DNA of 64,000 nucleotides from Streptomyces marincola (GTDB taxonomy: Bacteria; Actinomycetota; Actinomycetes; Streptomycetales; Streptomycetaceae), in contig NZ_CP084541.1 in assembly GCF_020410765.1 (NCBI RefSeq), forward strand, positions 5,882,001-5,946,000. The letters are read 5' to 3'. Positions 25,005 through 33,298 of the stretch are shown one piece after another. Made by a program: the position numbers and the translations under genes. Under the pieces are notes generated by a model. It did no database searches. It was not told the DNA's origin and worked only from the letters and a program-made list of their open reading frames with translations. How positions within the stretch are numbered: position 1 is the first letter of the stretch; each line of letters opens with the position of its first letter.

Positions 25005-25973
25005 ATGCCGAAGGCCATCGACATCCCCGTACCCGACCTCGCCGGCCGGCTCGCCCTCGTCACGGGCGCGAGCGACGGGATCGGGCTGAACATCGCCGCG
25101 CGGCTCGCGCGGGCCGGCGCCGAGGTCCTCATGCCGGTGCGCGACCCGGCCAAGGGGGAGGCCGCCGCGCGGCGCATCCGCGAGCGCGTGCCCGACGCCC
25201 GGCTCGACGTCCGCACGCTCGACCTGGCCTCGCTCGCGTCGGTCGCCGCCTTCGCCGACGAGCTGCTGCGCGAGGGGCGCCCGCTGCACATCCACATCAA
25301 CAACGCCGGCGTCATGACGCCGCCCACCCGCCAGGTCACCGAGGACGGGTTCGAGCTCCAGTTCGCCACCAACCACCTCGGGCACTTCGCCCTCACCGCC
25401 CGGCTGCTGCCGCTGCTGCGGGCCGGCGCGGCGCGCGTGACGACGCAGGTGAGCGTCGCGGCGGCCAGGAACGCCGTCCACTGGGACGACCTCGCCTGGG
25501 AGCAGCGCTACCACGCGCAGAAGTCGTACGCCTCCTCGAAGATCGCGACCGGCCTGTTCGGGCTTGAGCTGCACCGCCGCGCCACCGCGGAGGACTGGGG
25601 GATCAGGAGCAACCTGTCGCACCCCGGCATCTCGCCCACCAACCTGCTGGCCGCGCAGCCGGGGATGGGGCGCCCGCGGGACACCACGGCGGTGCGGGTG
25701 ATCCGCGGGCTCTCCCGCCGCGGCATCCTGGCCGGCACCCCCGAGTCGGCCGCGCTGACCGCTGTGTACGCGGCGACAAGCCCGGAGGCCGAGGGCGGCC
25801 ACCTGTACGGCCCGAGCGGACCCTTCCACCTCGGCGGCGCACCGGCCGAGCAGAAGATGTACGCCCCGCTGCGAAGCGCGGAGGACGGCCGGCGGATCTG
25901 GGAGCTGTCGGAGCGGCTGGTGGGCGTGCGTTTCCCGGGCATGGAGGAACACCGGAACGAGAACCGTCGCTAG
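25005..25973 (+). CDS. Short-chain dehydrogenase/reductase
   Basis: The 322-residue enzyme is an extended-length classical SDR of the WWOX/retinol-dehydrogenase-like group: cofactor loop 'ALVTGASDGIGLNIAARLAR', 'INNAGVM', 'ATNHLGHFALTARLLPLL', catalytic Ser in 'VTTQVSVAA' and the YxxxK motif in 'KSYASSKIATGLF'. A C-terminal 'EGGHLYGPSGPFHLGGAP' segment is typical of actinomycete relatives annotated as oxidoreductases of unknown substrate. ATG 25005 follows AGGAGA. It stands alone and converges with the lyase gene. Confidence 0.9.
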   Translation: MPKAIDIPVPDLAGRLALVTGASDGIGLNIAARLARAGAEVLMPVRDPAKGEAAARRIRERVPDARLDVRTLDLASLASVAAFADELLREGRPLHIHINNAGVMTPPTRQVTEDGFELQFATNHLGHFALTARLLPLLRAGAARVTTQVSVAAARNAVHWDDLAWEQRYHAQKSYASSKIATGLFGLELHRRATAEDWGIRSNLSHPGISPTNLLAAQPGMGRPRDTTAVRVIRGLSRRGILAGTPESAALTAVYAATSPEAEGGHLYGPSGPFHLGGAPAEQKMYAPLRSAEDGRRIWELSERLVGVRFPGMEEHRNENRR

Positions 25974-26035
25974 GGCGTTCGGTCCGGATCGTCCGATCGT
26001 CAGGGCGGGTGCGCCGCGCCTTCGACCGCGAGGCG

Positions 26036-27847
26036 TCAGTCGGCGATGCCGGAGCCGAGGGCGATGCCGGTGGTGTCGTGCCGTGCGGTGAGCGTGACGC
26101 CGGTGCCGCGGCAGTGGACGGCTTGCAGGGCGGCGGTGTTGGCGAGCACGGCGACGCCGGGCCGCGCGGCGCGCTCTCGGGTTGTCTCCGCGTCGGCGTC
26201 GGGCAGGATGAGCCAGGCATAGAAGGCGCCTTCAGGTCTGTGGCCGTGGTCGACGCCGACGTGGAAGACGTTCGCCGTCTGCGGTGTTGCTCTTCCGTTC
26301 TCCGTGATGTCGGACCAGCTGCCGGATCGGGGATGGGTACCGGCGAGTACCTCGGAGTGCTCGACCAGGGGGATGTACCCGATGCGACCCTGATGTACCC
26401 AGTCCTGGCCGGTCGGGCCCGGCCCGATCGTCACGGGCCCGGTCGCCAGCCGCTGGTCGATGGTGGTGATCACCGGGTGCTCGGCCGAGGGGGCGCTGAT
26501 GTGCGTGCCCAGGGCGATCACCATGTCGCCGAAGCAGAACCAGGCCTTCCAGCCGTCCGCGATGCGGTCGGTACCGGCGAGCCGCATGAGGGCGATGCCG
26601 AGGCGGCCGTCGGTCCATCCAGCGACGTCGTCGCCGGCTCCGCGCCGCTCGTTGGGGCGGGGAAGAAGCGCCGCGGGATCGGAGGGCTGTTCGGCGGTGA
26701 TGCCGGGGAGGCGTGCCCAGTCCCATACCGGGAGGACGGCGCGGTAGCCGTCCTCGGGGGTGTCGCCCACGCGGATCGCCGCGACTCCGTCGGCCAGGTG
26801 GCGGCCCCGCAGATTCTCGCCGGCGAGGCTCTCCGTCGGGATGGTCCGGGTCGAGGACATCCGTACGGAGAGCGACCAGCCGGGCCGGCGGTGTGCCAGA
26901 TAGTCGGAGCGGGGGTAGTACCGGCAGCCGACCGGACCGCCCGGCCCCGCACCGTCCGCGTCGCCGGCTCCGAGCTGTTCCAGGCGCCGCGCGAAGGCCG
27001 TCAGTTCTCGGGCTCTGGGCGGCCCGGTCGCCAGGAGCCGCCGCAGGGACTCCCGGAGGGCGGCGCCGGCCCGGTGCGCGGTTTCGCGGGTGACCTCACG
27101 GCCCATGAGCGTGAAGTCGTAGCCGTCGCCGTGGAGGGCCCACTGCTGGCCGTCGAGGAGGTAGTCGACCAGCAGCTGTACCTGCTCCTCGTCGAACGCC
27201 CACGGCGTGTCGTGTACGGCGTGGACCCACGGGACGATGGTGGTGACGAGGGAGGCACCGTAGCCGCCGGCGTAGGGCAGCGGCCCGTGGTGATGGAAGC
27301 TCAGGTCGTCCTGGATGCCCTCGCTGTCGGACGGGCGCAGCACGGTCGCCATGCGGCCGACCGCCGCGGCCAGCAGGTCGGCGTCTCCGACGAGGACGGC
27401 GCGTCTCAGCTCGACCCCCTGGCGCCAGATGATGTTCTGCCCCGTCATCTCCACCGGGCCGGCGGAGTCGCCGAGCCAGTCGCCCCACTGCTCGCGTTCT
27501 TCCGCGCCGAGCCGGTCGTGCAGCAGAAGGAGGGAATCACCGACGTTCTGCGGGACGCCGATCTCGTTGTACCACCAGTTCGCGGCGTGGATTCCGAGGC
27601 GCCGCCAGCCCTCCAGCGCGCGCAGCGCTTGGCCGTGGTGAGCCGTCGAGCGGGCCAGGCAGCGGGCGCGGTCCAGGTGGCCGATCGCCTCCCACTCCAC
27701 GCCGTCGGGGGCGTCGTAGTCGATGTCGGGCCAGGTGCTGTCGTCCCCCAGCGTGTCGGCCAGGCGCTCACGTTCCGCGGCAGCCGGCGGGTCGGCGGTC
27801 AGCAACTGCGCGCACAGGCGCATGCGGACACTGTCGAGTCCAGGCAT
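26036..27847 (-). CDS. Polysaccharide lyase family 8 (hyaluronate/chondroitin/xanthan lyase type)
   Basis: The protein (603 residues from ATG 27847) matches the PL8 alpha/alpha-toroid plus beta-sandwich. Key catalytic motifs are present: the 'NWWYNEIGVPQ' Asn/Trp segment, 'FHHHGPLPYAGGYGA' with the catalytic His and Tyr, and the Arg-containing 'RRPGWSLSVRMSSTRT'. PL8 enzymes cleave uronic-acid glycans by beta-elimination and are normally secreted and 700-800 residues long. Here there is no signal peptide and the C-terminal domain is short, so it may work on imported fragments or have lost its ends. An ATG at 27871 is an alternative start; neither has a good ribosome binding site. Codon bias is looser than in neighbours, suggesting acquisition. 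Confidence 0.82.
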   Translation of the reverse strand: MPGLDSVRMRLCAQLLTADPPAAAERERLADTLGDDSTWPDIDYDAPDGVEWEAIGHLDRARCLARSTAHHGQALRALEGWRRLGIHAANWWYNEIGVPQNVGDSLLLLHDRLGAEEREQWGDWLGDSAGPVEMTGQNIIWRQGVELRRAVLVGDADLLAAAVGRMATVLRPSDSEGIQDDLSFHHHGPLPYAGGYGASLVTTIVPWVHAVHDTPWAFDEEQVQLLVDYLLDGQQWALHGDGYDFTLMGREVTRETAHRAGAALRESLRRLLATGPPRARELTAFARRLEQLGAGDADGAGPGGPVGCRYYPRSDYLAHRRPGWSLSVRMSSTRTIPTESLAGENLRGRHLADGVAAIRVGDTPEDGYRAVLPVWDWARLPGITAEQPSDPAALLPRPNERRGAGDDVAGWTDGRLGIALMRLAGTDRIADGWKAWFCFGDMVIALGTHISAPSAEHPVITTIDQRLATGPVTIGPGPTGQDWVHQGRIGYIPLVEHSEVLAGTHPRSGSWSDITENGRATPQTANVFHVGVDHGHRPEGAFYAWLILPDADAETTRERAARPGVAVLANTAALQAVHCRGTGVTLTARHDTTGIALGSGIAD

Positions 27848-27873
27848 GCACGGAAATCTCTCATCCGACAACG

Positions 27874-27888
27874 CCGGATGGCATCCGG
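27874..27888. promoter_or_regulatory. 15-bp perfect palindrome upstream of the PL8 lyase
   Basis: CCGGATG (27874-27880), central G, CATCCGG (27882-27888). It lies 27 bp upstream of the ATG at 27847, in the only intergenic space before the lyase, and is a good operator candidate. It would be too close for the ATG at 27871, which favours the shorter start. Confidence 0.6.
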
Positions 27889-27988
27889 TTTCCTACGGGC
27901 GCCCGCACCCTCCACCCCGCACGCATCCTCGTCCGGTCCGCATGGTGATCCGAACGAACAACCTGGGCCGCCGGAAGGCGAGGGCCGG

Positions 27989-28852
27989 TCATAGCCGGGT
28001 GGCCGTGCGGATCAGCCCGGCGAGGGCGAGGGAGCGGCTGTGCGCGGGCCAGGCGATGTGGGTCACGACAGGAGGTGCGTCGGCCAGGGGGACGGCGGCG
28101 TGCTCGGCCCACAGCCAGGCGCGGGCCGAGTCGGGGAAGACGGCCACGGTACGTCCGAGGGCGATCAGCTGGGCCAGCTGCGTCTGGTCGTGGATCTCGG
28201 GGCCAGGGCCGGGCGGGTAGACGCCGTGGCGGGACCAGCGGGCGAGCGGAAGATCGGGGATGTCGCCGACCTCGGCCAGGGTCAGGCTCTTCCGCGCGGC
28301 GAGGGGGTGGCCGGCGGGCAGGACGGCGATCTGCCCCTCGGTCATCAGTTCCTCGCTGTCGAACCCGGCGAGGGAGTTGAACGGCTTGTGCATGAGGGCC
28401 ACATCGGCGCGGCCGTCGCGCAGCATCTCCTCCTGCTCACAGGTCCCGCTCGGCAGCACCTCGACCTCGGCGGCGTCGGGCTCGGCCGCGTAGGCGTCGA
28501 GGAGCTTGTGCAGCAGCTCGTGGGACGCGCCGGCCTTCACCGCCAGCACCAGGCGGCTACAGGGGCCGCCCGGAGTGTCGGCGCCACCGGCGCGACGGGT
28601 GCGGCGAGCGGCGGCGGTGGTCGCGTCGAGGGCCGCGCGGCCCTCGTGCAGCAGCACCTCGCCGGCGTCGGTCAGGGAGACACCGCGGCGGTTGCGCTTC
28701 AGCAGACGGACACCGAGGCGCCGTTCGAGCTGCTGGATCGCCCGGGACAACGGTGGCTGGGCCATGCCGAGGCGCTCGGCGGCACGACCGAAGTGCAGTT
28801 CCTCCGCGACGGCCATGAAGTACCTCAGCTCGCGGGTCTCCAAGGTGTCCAT
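27989..28852 (-). CDS. LysR-family transcriptional regulator
   Basis: The 287-residue protein starts with the LysR winged helix 'LETRELRYFMAVAEELHFGR' and 'LGMAQPPLSRAIQQLERRLG', followed by a two-lobed effector domain starting near residue 97 ('SRLVLAVKAGASHELLHKLL', 'LRDGRADVALMHKPF', 'GQIAVLPAGHPLAARKSLTL'). It is divergent from an aldo/keto reductase with a LysR box between them, so it most likely activates that gene in response to an unknown ligand and represses itself. Confidence 0.93.
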   Translation of the reverse strand: MDTLETRELRYFMAVAEELHFGRAAERLGMAQPPLSRAIQQLERRLGVRLLKRNRRGVSLTDAGEVLLHEGRAALDATTAAARRTRRAGGADTPGGPCSRLVLAVKAGASHELLHKLLDAYAAEPDAAEVEVLPSGTCEQEEMLRDGRADVALMHKPFNSLAGFDSEELMTEGQIAVLPAGHPLAARKSLTLAEVGDIPDLPLARWSRHGVYPPGPGPEIHDQTQLAQLIALGRTVAVFPDSARAWLWAEHAAVPLADAPPVVTHIAWPAHSRSLALAGLIRTATRL

Positions 28853-28872
28853 GGCCGCAGCGTACCGCTGTG

Positions 28873-28887
28873 ATACCCGCCGGGTAT
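28873..28887. promoter_or_regulatory. LysR-type box (T-N11-A) between regulator and aldo/keto reductase
   Basis: ATACCC (28873-28878), GCC, GGGTAT (28882-28887) is a perfect inverted repeat with T at 28874 and A at 28886, exactly T-N11-A. It lies 20 bp from the LysR start and about 60 bp from the reductase start, the expected recognition-site position. Confidence 0.75.
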
Positions 28888-28945
28888 GACGGGGCGCTGT
28901 ATCGGTATTGGCCGCGCCGCTGGTCCGCGGGCGAGCATCGACGGC

Positions 28946-29830
28946 ATGAGCGAAACCACGAACACCCTCTCCGCTCCGCCGGCCGGTGGCACCTGGACCC
29001 TGGGCGATCTGCCCGTCACCCGCGTGGGCTACGGCGCCATGCAGCTCGCCGGCCCCGGGGTCATGGGCCCGCCCGCCGACCGCGACGGCGCGCTCGCTGT
29101 CCTGCGCGAGGCCGCCGCCCTCGGGATCACCCACATCGACACCGCGGGCGTCTACGGACCGCGCGTCACCAACCAGCTCATCCGTGAGGCGCTGCACCCC
29201 TATCCCGCGTCGTTGCACATCGTGACCAAGGTCGGCGCGGTCCGCGATCAGCAGGGCGGCTGGCCTCCGGCCCGGCGGCCCGAGGAGCTGCGCCGCGCCG
29301 TCCGCGAGAACCTTGAGGACCTCGGCCTCGACGCGCTCGACGTGGTCAACCTCCGGCTCGGCGACGCCCAGGGCCCCCGGCCCGGCTCGCTCGCCGAGCC
29401 CTTCGAAACCCTCGTCGAACTCCAGCGGCAGGGGCTGATCCGGCACCTGGGAGTGAGCAACGCGACGGCAGAACAGGTCGCCGAGGCGCAGGCGATCGCG
29501 CCGATCGTGTGCGTGCAGAACATGTACAACCTCGCCCACCGCCAGGACGACGAGCTGATCGACGAACTCGCCGGCGAGGGCATCGCCTACGTGCCCTTCT
29601 TCCCGCTCGGCGGCTTCACCCCCTTGCAGTCCACGGCGCTTTCCGCCGTGGCCGCCCGGCTGGACGCGACGCCGATGTCGGTCGCCCTGGCCTGGCTGCT
29701 GCGGCGGTCGCCCAACATCCTGCTCATTCCCGGTACTTCGTCGGTGGCACACCTGCGTGAGAACGTCGCCGGCGCGGGACTCCCGCTCCCCGACGAGGCA
29801 CTCGCGGAGTTGGACAAGATCGGCCGGTAG
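28946..29830 (+). CDS. Aldo/keto reductase
   Basis: The 294-residue NADPH-dependent TIM-barrel reductase shows 'VTRVGYGAMQLAGPGVMGPP', 'THIDTAGVYGP' (catalytic Asp and Tyr), 'HIVTKVGAVRD' (Lys), 'LIRHLGVSNATAEQ' and 'VCVQNMYNLAHR', and ends in 'LLIPGTSSVAHLRENVAGA'. The usual catalytic His is replaced in 'VVNLRLGD', a variation common in this subgroup. Controlled by the divergent LysR gene. Substrate unknown. Confidence 0.92.
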   Translation: MSETTNTLSAPPAGGTWTLGDLPVTRVGYGAMQLAGPGVMGPPADRDGALAVLREAAALGITHIDTAGVYGPRVTNQLIREALHPYPASLHIVTKVGAVRDQQGGWPPARRPEELRRAVRENLEDLGLDALDVVNLRLGDAQGPRPGSLAEPFETLVELQRQGLIRHLGVSNATAEQVAEAQAIAPIVCVQNMYNLAHRQDDELIDELAGEGIAYVPFFPLGGFTPLQSTALSAVAARLDATPMSVALAWLLRRSPNILLIPGTSSVAHLRENVAGAGLPLPDEALAELDKIGR

Positions 29831-29898
29831 CAGGACGCGGCCCGGCCCTCGGCAGCCATCACCCCCGGGGGATCATTGAGGTTGGCCCATCCGCCTCC

Positions 29899-30300
29899 TT
29901 ACGAGGGGCCCGCGGAGCCGCGTTTGTCCTCGACATGGACGACACGCAGTTCGGTGCCGTCCTGATGACGCTTGGCACGTCCGCACAGCCCGATGGCGAA
30001 GTTGTCCTCGCCGTCGGGCTCTTGTGGCGCGACGTAGGTGAGGACGTCCTGGTGGTGACCGGTGACCACCCAGCCGTCGGCGTCCTTGACGTCGATCACC
30101 CCGAAGTCCCCCGCCGGAGAACCCGCTTGGACCGGGCCGAACTCCCTGAGCATTTCGGTCGCCTGCTCCGCGAGGTCACCATCGGGGGTGGTCAGTACGA
30201 CACAGGTGCCGCGTTCGAACAGCACCCAGGACTTGCGAGGGTCGGTGAGAAGGCGCTGCCAGACGTCGATGAGTATCTCGGTGTTCACGGCGATCATCAT
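29899..30300 (-). CDS. Conserved-type hypothetical protein
   Basis: The 133-residue product reads as a compact alpha/beta protein: 'NTEILIDVWQRLLTDPRKSW', 'VLFERGTCVVLTTPDGDLAE', 'GDFGVIDVKDADGWVVTGHH' and a C-terminal 'FAIGLCGRAKRHQDG'. No signal peptide or metal motif. I recall similar proteins as hypothetical in Streptomyces but no function. Starts at 30297, 30300 and 30318 are all possible, none with a clear ribosome binding site. Confidence 0.65.
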   Translation of the reverse strand: MMIAVNTEILIDVWQRLLTDPRKSWVLFERGTCVVLTTPDGDLAEQATEMLREFGPVQAGSPAGDFGVIDVKDADGWVVTGHHQDVLTYVAPQEPDGEDNFAIGLCGRAKRHQDGTELRVVHVEDKRGSAGPS

Positions 30301-30434
30301 GCCGCGGAGCACTGACACACCGTCACGGTCAGCCGATGGCGTCCACGCATACGCGGCACATCGCCATGCGAGTCCACCGGTCTCGACTCCCTTCCTCGTG
30401 TGACACCGGGGCGGCAGGACCCGGCCGGGGCCGC

Positions 30435-30474
30435 GCCGGGTGCCCCGCGCCTCAGTCCGCGCGGGGCACCCGGC
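30435..30474 (-). terminator. Strong stem-loop at the end of the methyltransferase gene
   Basis: A 16-bp perfect stem, GCCGGGTGCCCCGCGC (30435-30450) with its complement at 30459-30474, encloses an 8-nt loop that contains the methyltransferase stop codon. The last codons of the gene are therefore inside the terminator stem. Confidence 0.75.
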
Positions 30475-31267
30475 ACACGGCCTCGCCGTGCAGCACGGCG
30501 AACCACGCGTCCTCCCGCGCGCCCCAGGCGTGCCAGGCGTCCGCGAGCCGTCCCAGGTCGTCCGCGGTCGCGAGACCCCGGTCCAGCGCCTGCCGCGCCA
30601 GCTCGGATTCGGTGACGCGGTCCGCCCAGGAGGCCGACCACCAGGCGCGTTCCGCCGGGGCCGCGAAGCACCACGTCGACGCCGTGGCGGTCACCTCAGC
30701 GAACCCGGCCGCCCGCCCCCACGCGGCCAGCCGGCGGCCCGCGTCCGGCTCGCCGCCGTTCGCCCGGGCCAGCCGCCGGTACAGCGACAGCCACTCCGAC
30801 AGGCCAGGCACCCGCGGGTACCAGGTCATCGCCGCGTAGTCGGCGTCCCTGACCGCGACCACGCCGCCCGGGCGGCATACGCGGCGCATCTCGCGCAACG
30901 CCCGCACCGGGTCGGGCAGGTGCTGGAGCACCTGGTGGGCGTGCACCACGTCGAAGGAGTCGTCGTCGAACTCCAGGGCGTGCGCGTCGGCCGTGGCGAA
31001 TGTGATCGCCTCCTGCCCGCGGCGGGCCGCCTCGGCGCGCGCCTCGGCCAGGACCCCGGGGGCCCGGTCGACGGCCGTCACCCGGCCGGGGGCCACGCGC
31101 GCCGCCAGGTCGGCGGTCAGCGTTCCGGGACCGCAGCCGATGTCGAGCAGCGCCTGCCCCGGCCGCAGCTCGGGCAGCAGGTAGGCCGCGGAGTTGGTGG
31201 CGGTGCGCCACCGGTGGGAGCGCAGCACCGCTTCGTGATGGCCATGGACGTAACCCGTCTTTCCCAT
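30452..31267 (-). CDS. UbiE/Methyltransf_11-type SAM-dependent methyltransferase
   Basis: The 271-residue protein has motif I 'LLDIGCGPGTLTADLA', acidic motif II 'VTAVDRAPGVLAEAR', 'ATADAHALEFDDDSFDVVHA' and 'VLQHLPDPVRALREMRRVC', all typical of small-molecule methyltransferases. The ATG at 31267 is preferred because AGGA lies eight bases upstream; upstream in-frame ATGs at 31276 and 31303 are less well placed. Substrate unknown. Confidence 0.88.
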   Translation of the reverse strand: MGKTGYVHGHHEAVLRSHRWRTATNSAAYLLPELRPGQALLDIGCGPGTLTADLAARVAPGRVTAVDRAPGVLAEARAEAARRGQEAITFATADAHALEFDDDSFDVVHAHQVLQHLPDPVRALREMRRVCRPGGVVAVRDADYAAMTWYPRVPGLSEWLSLYRRLARANGGEPDAGRRLAAWGRAAGFAEVTATASTWCFAAPAERAWWSASWADRVTESELARQALDRGLATADDLGRLADAWHAWGAREDAWFAVLHGEAVCRVPRAD

Positions 31268-31461
31268 GCGGGACATCCTGCTCGCGTCTCGCATGGTGAG
31301 CAATAAGCGTTCACTATGCGGGCGCGGTCACCGCATCGGCGCAACGCGGCCCCCGGTCGGCGCGGCCCCCGGGGCCGCCCGTGCTGAGCTGGGGGAGGGC
31401 CGGTCCCGGCCCGGCCGCGGGAGCGGGCGCGGCCGGCGGGGCGGGCCGGAAGGAGGCCGCG

Positions 31462-32526
31462 ATGGCGGAGCCGGCGGAGCACGCGCGGCCAGGCGGGCCC
31501 CCGCGCGGGCCAGGCCCCGCCTGGCCCCCGCCGCCCGCCGCGCCGCGCCCGCCGGGCGAGCGCAGGGCGTGGCCCCGCAGCTTCGCCGACCGCCTCACCA
31601 CACCGCTGCCCGGGCTGCTCACCCTGGCCCGCGCGAGACCGCCGCGCCGACGGCCGCGCGCGGCCGAGGGCGGCGCGGGGCTGCCGTTCGCGCCGGGTCC
31701 GCTGCCGCCCGCCGACCCGCGCCGGCCGGCCGTCACCTGGGTGGGGCACGCGAGCTGGGTGGTCGCCATCGGCGGCCTGACCGTGCTCACCGACCCGGTG
31801 TGGTCGCGGCGCATCCTGGGCACCCCGGCCCGCGTCACGCCGGTCGGCGTGCCGTGGGCGGACCTGCCGCCGGTGGACGCCGTCGTCATCTCGCACAACC
31901 ACTACGACCACCTCGACGCGCCCACCCTCAGGCGGCTGCCGCGCCGCACGCCCCTGTTCGTGCCGGCCGGACTCGGCCGCTGGTGCCGCCGCCGAGGGTT
32001 CTCCCGCGTCACGGAACTCGACTGGTGGGAGGCGGCGGAACTGCCCGCGCCCGCGGGCCCGGTGCGCTTCGACTTCGTGCCGGCGCACCACTGGTCCAAG
32101 CGCACCCTCACCGACACCTGCCGCTCCCTGTGGGGCGGCTGGGTGCTCACCGACGCGGCCGGGCGGCGGCTGTACTTCGCGGGGGACACCGGGTACGGGC
32201 ACTGGTTCACCGAGATCGGCGCCCGCTGCCCCGGCATCGAGCTGGCGCTGCTGCCCATCGGTGCCTACGCGCCGCCCCGGCTCCAGCGCCCGGTGCACAC
32301 CGACCCCGAGGAGGCGGTGCGGGCCTGCGGCGACGTGGGGGCGGCCAGGATGGCGCCGATGCACTGGGCGACGTTCCTGCTCACGCCCGAGCCGCCCGCC
32401 GAGCCGCTGGTCCGGGTGCGCGCCGCGTGGCGGGCGGCCGGCCGCCGGGACGCCGACCTGTGGGACCTGCCGGTGGGCGGCTCCGGGGTGCTGCCCGAAC
32501 GGCCCCGCCCGAGCGGCCCGCCGTGA
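31462..32526 (+). CDS. MBL-fold metallo-hydrolase (UlaG/NAPE-PLD-like)
   Basis: The 354-residue protein starts at ATG 31462 behind a perfect AGGAGG. After a 90-residue Pro/Arg-rich N terminus comes 'VTWVGHASWVVAIGGLTVLT', the metal-binding 'VISHNHYDHLDAPTLRRLP', 'FVPAHHWSKR', 'LYFAGDTGYGHWF' and 'MAPMHWATF', which together match the NAPE-PLD/UlaG branch of the beta-lactamase fold. It should be a zinc-dependent phosphodiesterase or lactonase. It is unrelated to beta-lactam resistance. Confidence 0.9.
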   Translation: MAEPAEHARPGGPPRGPGPAWPPPPAAPRPPGERRAWPRSFADRLTTPLPGLLTLARARPPRRRPRAAEGGAGLPFAPGPLPPADPRRPAVTWVGHASWVVAIGGLTVLTDPVWSRRILGTPARVTPVGVPWADLPPVDAVVISHNHYDHLDAPTLRRLPRRTPLFVPAGLGRWCRRRGFSRVTELDWWEAAELPAPAGPVRFDFVPAHHWSKRTLTDTCRSLWGGWVLTDAAGRRLYFAGDTGYGHWFTEIGARCPGIELALLPIGAYAPPRLQRPVHTDPEEAVRACGDVGAARMAPMHWATFLLTPEPPAEPLVRVRAAWRAAGRRDADLWDLPVGGSGVLPERPRPSGPP

Positions 32527-32584
32527 CAGGAACCGGGTGAACGGGGTCGAACGAGGTTGAACAGGGTGAAAGGGGCGGCCCGGC

Positions 32585-33235
32585 CTACGCGCGGCTGCGC
32601 GCGCGCAGCTCGGTCAGAGCGCGTGTGAACGTCTCGACCGGCTGGGCGCCCGAGACGAGGAACGCGCGGTCGAAGACGAACGCGGGCACCCCGCTGAGGC
32701 CGAGCTGCCTGGCGGTCGCGATGTCCTCGCGCACGGCGTCCGCGTGCGCGCCGTCCGCGAGCGCGCGGCGCGCCCCCTCGGGGTCGCAGCCCGCCTCCTC
32801 GGCCAGCCGCACCAGCGTGTCGTGGTCGGCGAGGGACTCGCTCTGCTGGGTGTAGGCGGACATGAGCCGTTCCTGCACGGGCGAGGAGAGGCCGAGCGTC
32901 GCCGCGTGGTGCGCCAGGCGGTGGGCGTCGAAGGTGTTGGTCGGCCTGGCCTCCTCAAGGCGGAACGTGATCCCGTCCCCGGCGGCGGCCTTGCCGACCT
33001 GGCCGATCATTCCCGCGACCTGCTCGGCGGACAGGCCGTGCCTGCTGGTCAGGTCCTCGGGGAGCGTCATGGCGGCGTCGGTGGGCGCCTGCGGGTCCAG
33101 CTGGTAGCTGCGCCACACCACGGTGACGTCCTCGCGCGCGTCGAACCGGGCGAGCGCCGCCTCGAAGCGGCCCTTGCCGATCTGGCACCAGGGGCAGACG
33201 AGGTCGGACCAGATCTCGACGGTCATCTCACTCAT
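32585..33235 (-). CDS. DsbA-family (FrnE-like) thiol oxidoreductase
   Basis: The 216-residue cytoplasmic protein has a thioredoxin fold with the active site 'DLVCPWCQIGKGRFE' (CPWC) near residue 13 and a helical insert ('GLSAEQVAGMIGQVGKAAAG'), ending with 'GVPAFVFDRAFLVSGAQPVE', the cis-Pro region. This is the FrnE/DsbA-like group. It is divergent from an HxlR regulator, with an inverted repeat between, so it is probably induced by thiol or electrophile stress. Confidence 0.92.
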   Translation of the reverse strand: MSEMTVEIWSDLVCPWCQIGKGRFEAALARFDAREDVTVVWRSYQLDPQAPTDAAMTLPEDLTSRHGLSAEQVAGMIGQVGKAAAGDGITFRLEEARPTNTFDAHRLAHHAATLGLSSPVQERLMSAYTQQSESLADHDTLVRLAEEAGCDPEGARRALADGAHADAVREDIATARQLGLSGVPAFVFDRAFLVSGAQPVETFTRALTELRARSRA

Positions 33236-33257
33236 GCGCTCACCATAGAGCATGCGG

Positions 33258-33272
33258 CTTACTGCTGGTAAG
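33258..33272. promoter_or_regulatory. Inverted repeat operator between DsbA-like and HxlR genes
   Basis: CTTAC (33258-33262), five bases, GTAAG (33268-33272), located 23 bp from the DsbA-like start and 27 bp from the HxlR start. The position fits autoregulation and control of the divergent gene by HxlR. Confidence 0.6.
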
Positions 33273-33298
33273 TGCCGTCCCTTTGGTACGTTCGGGGC

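Noticed and set aside
25974..30300. Possible genomic island with looser codon bias around the PL8, LysR and reductase genes
   Set aside because: Composition seems somewhat lower in G+C by eye, but I see no integrase, tRNA, direct-repeat ends or transposase, so I do not call a mobile element. A windowed G+C and codon analysis would decide.
31294..31314. GGTGAGC...GTTCACT imperfect inverted repeat between the methyltransferase and MBL-fold genes
   Set aside because: Arms are short and mismatched and no regulator gene is adjacent, so an operator call is not supported.
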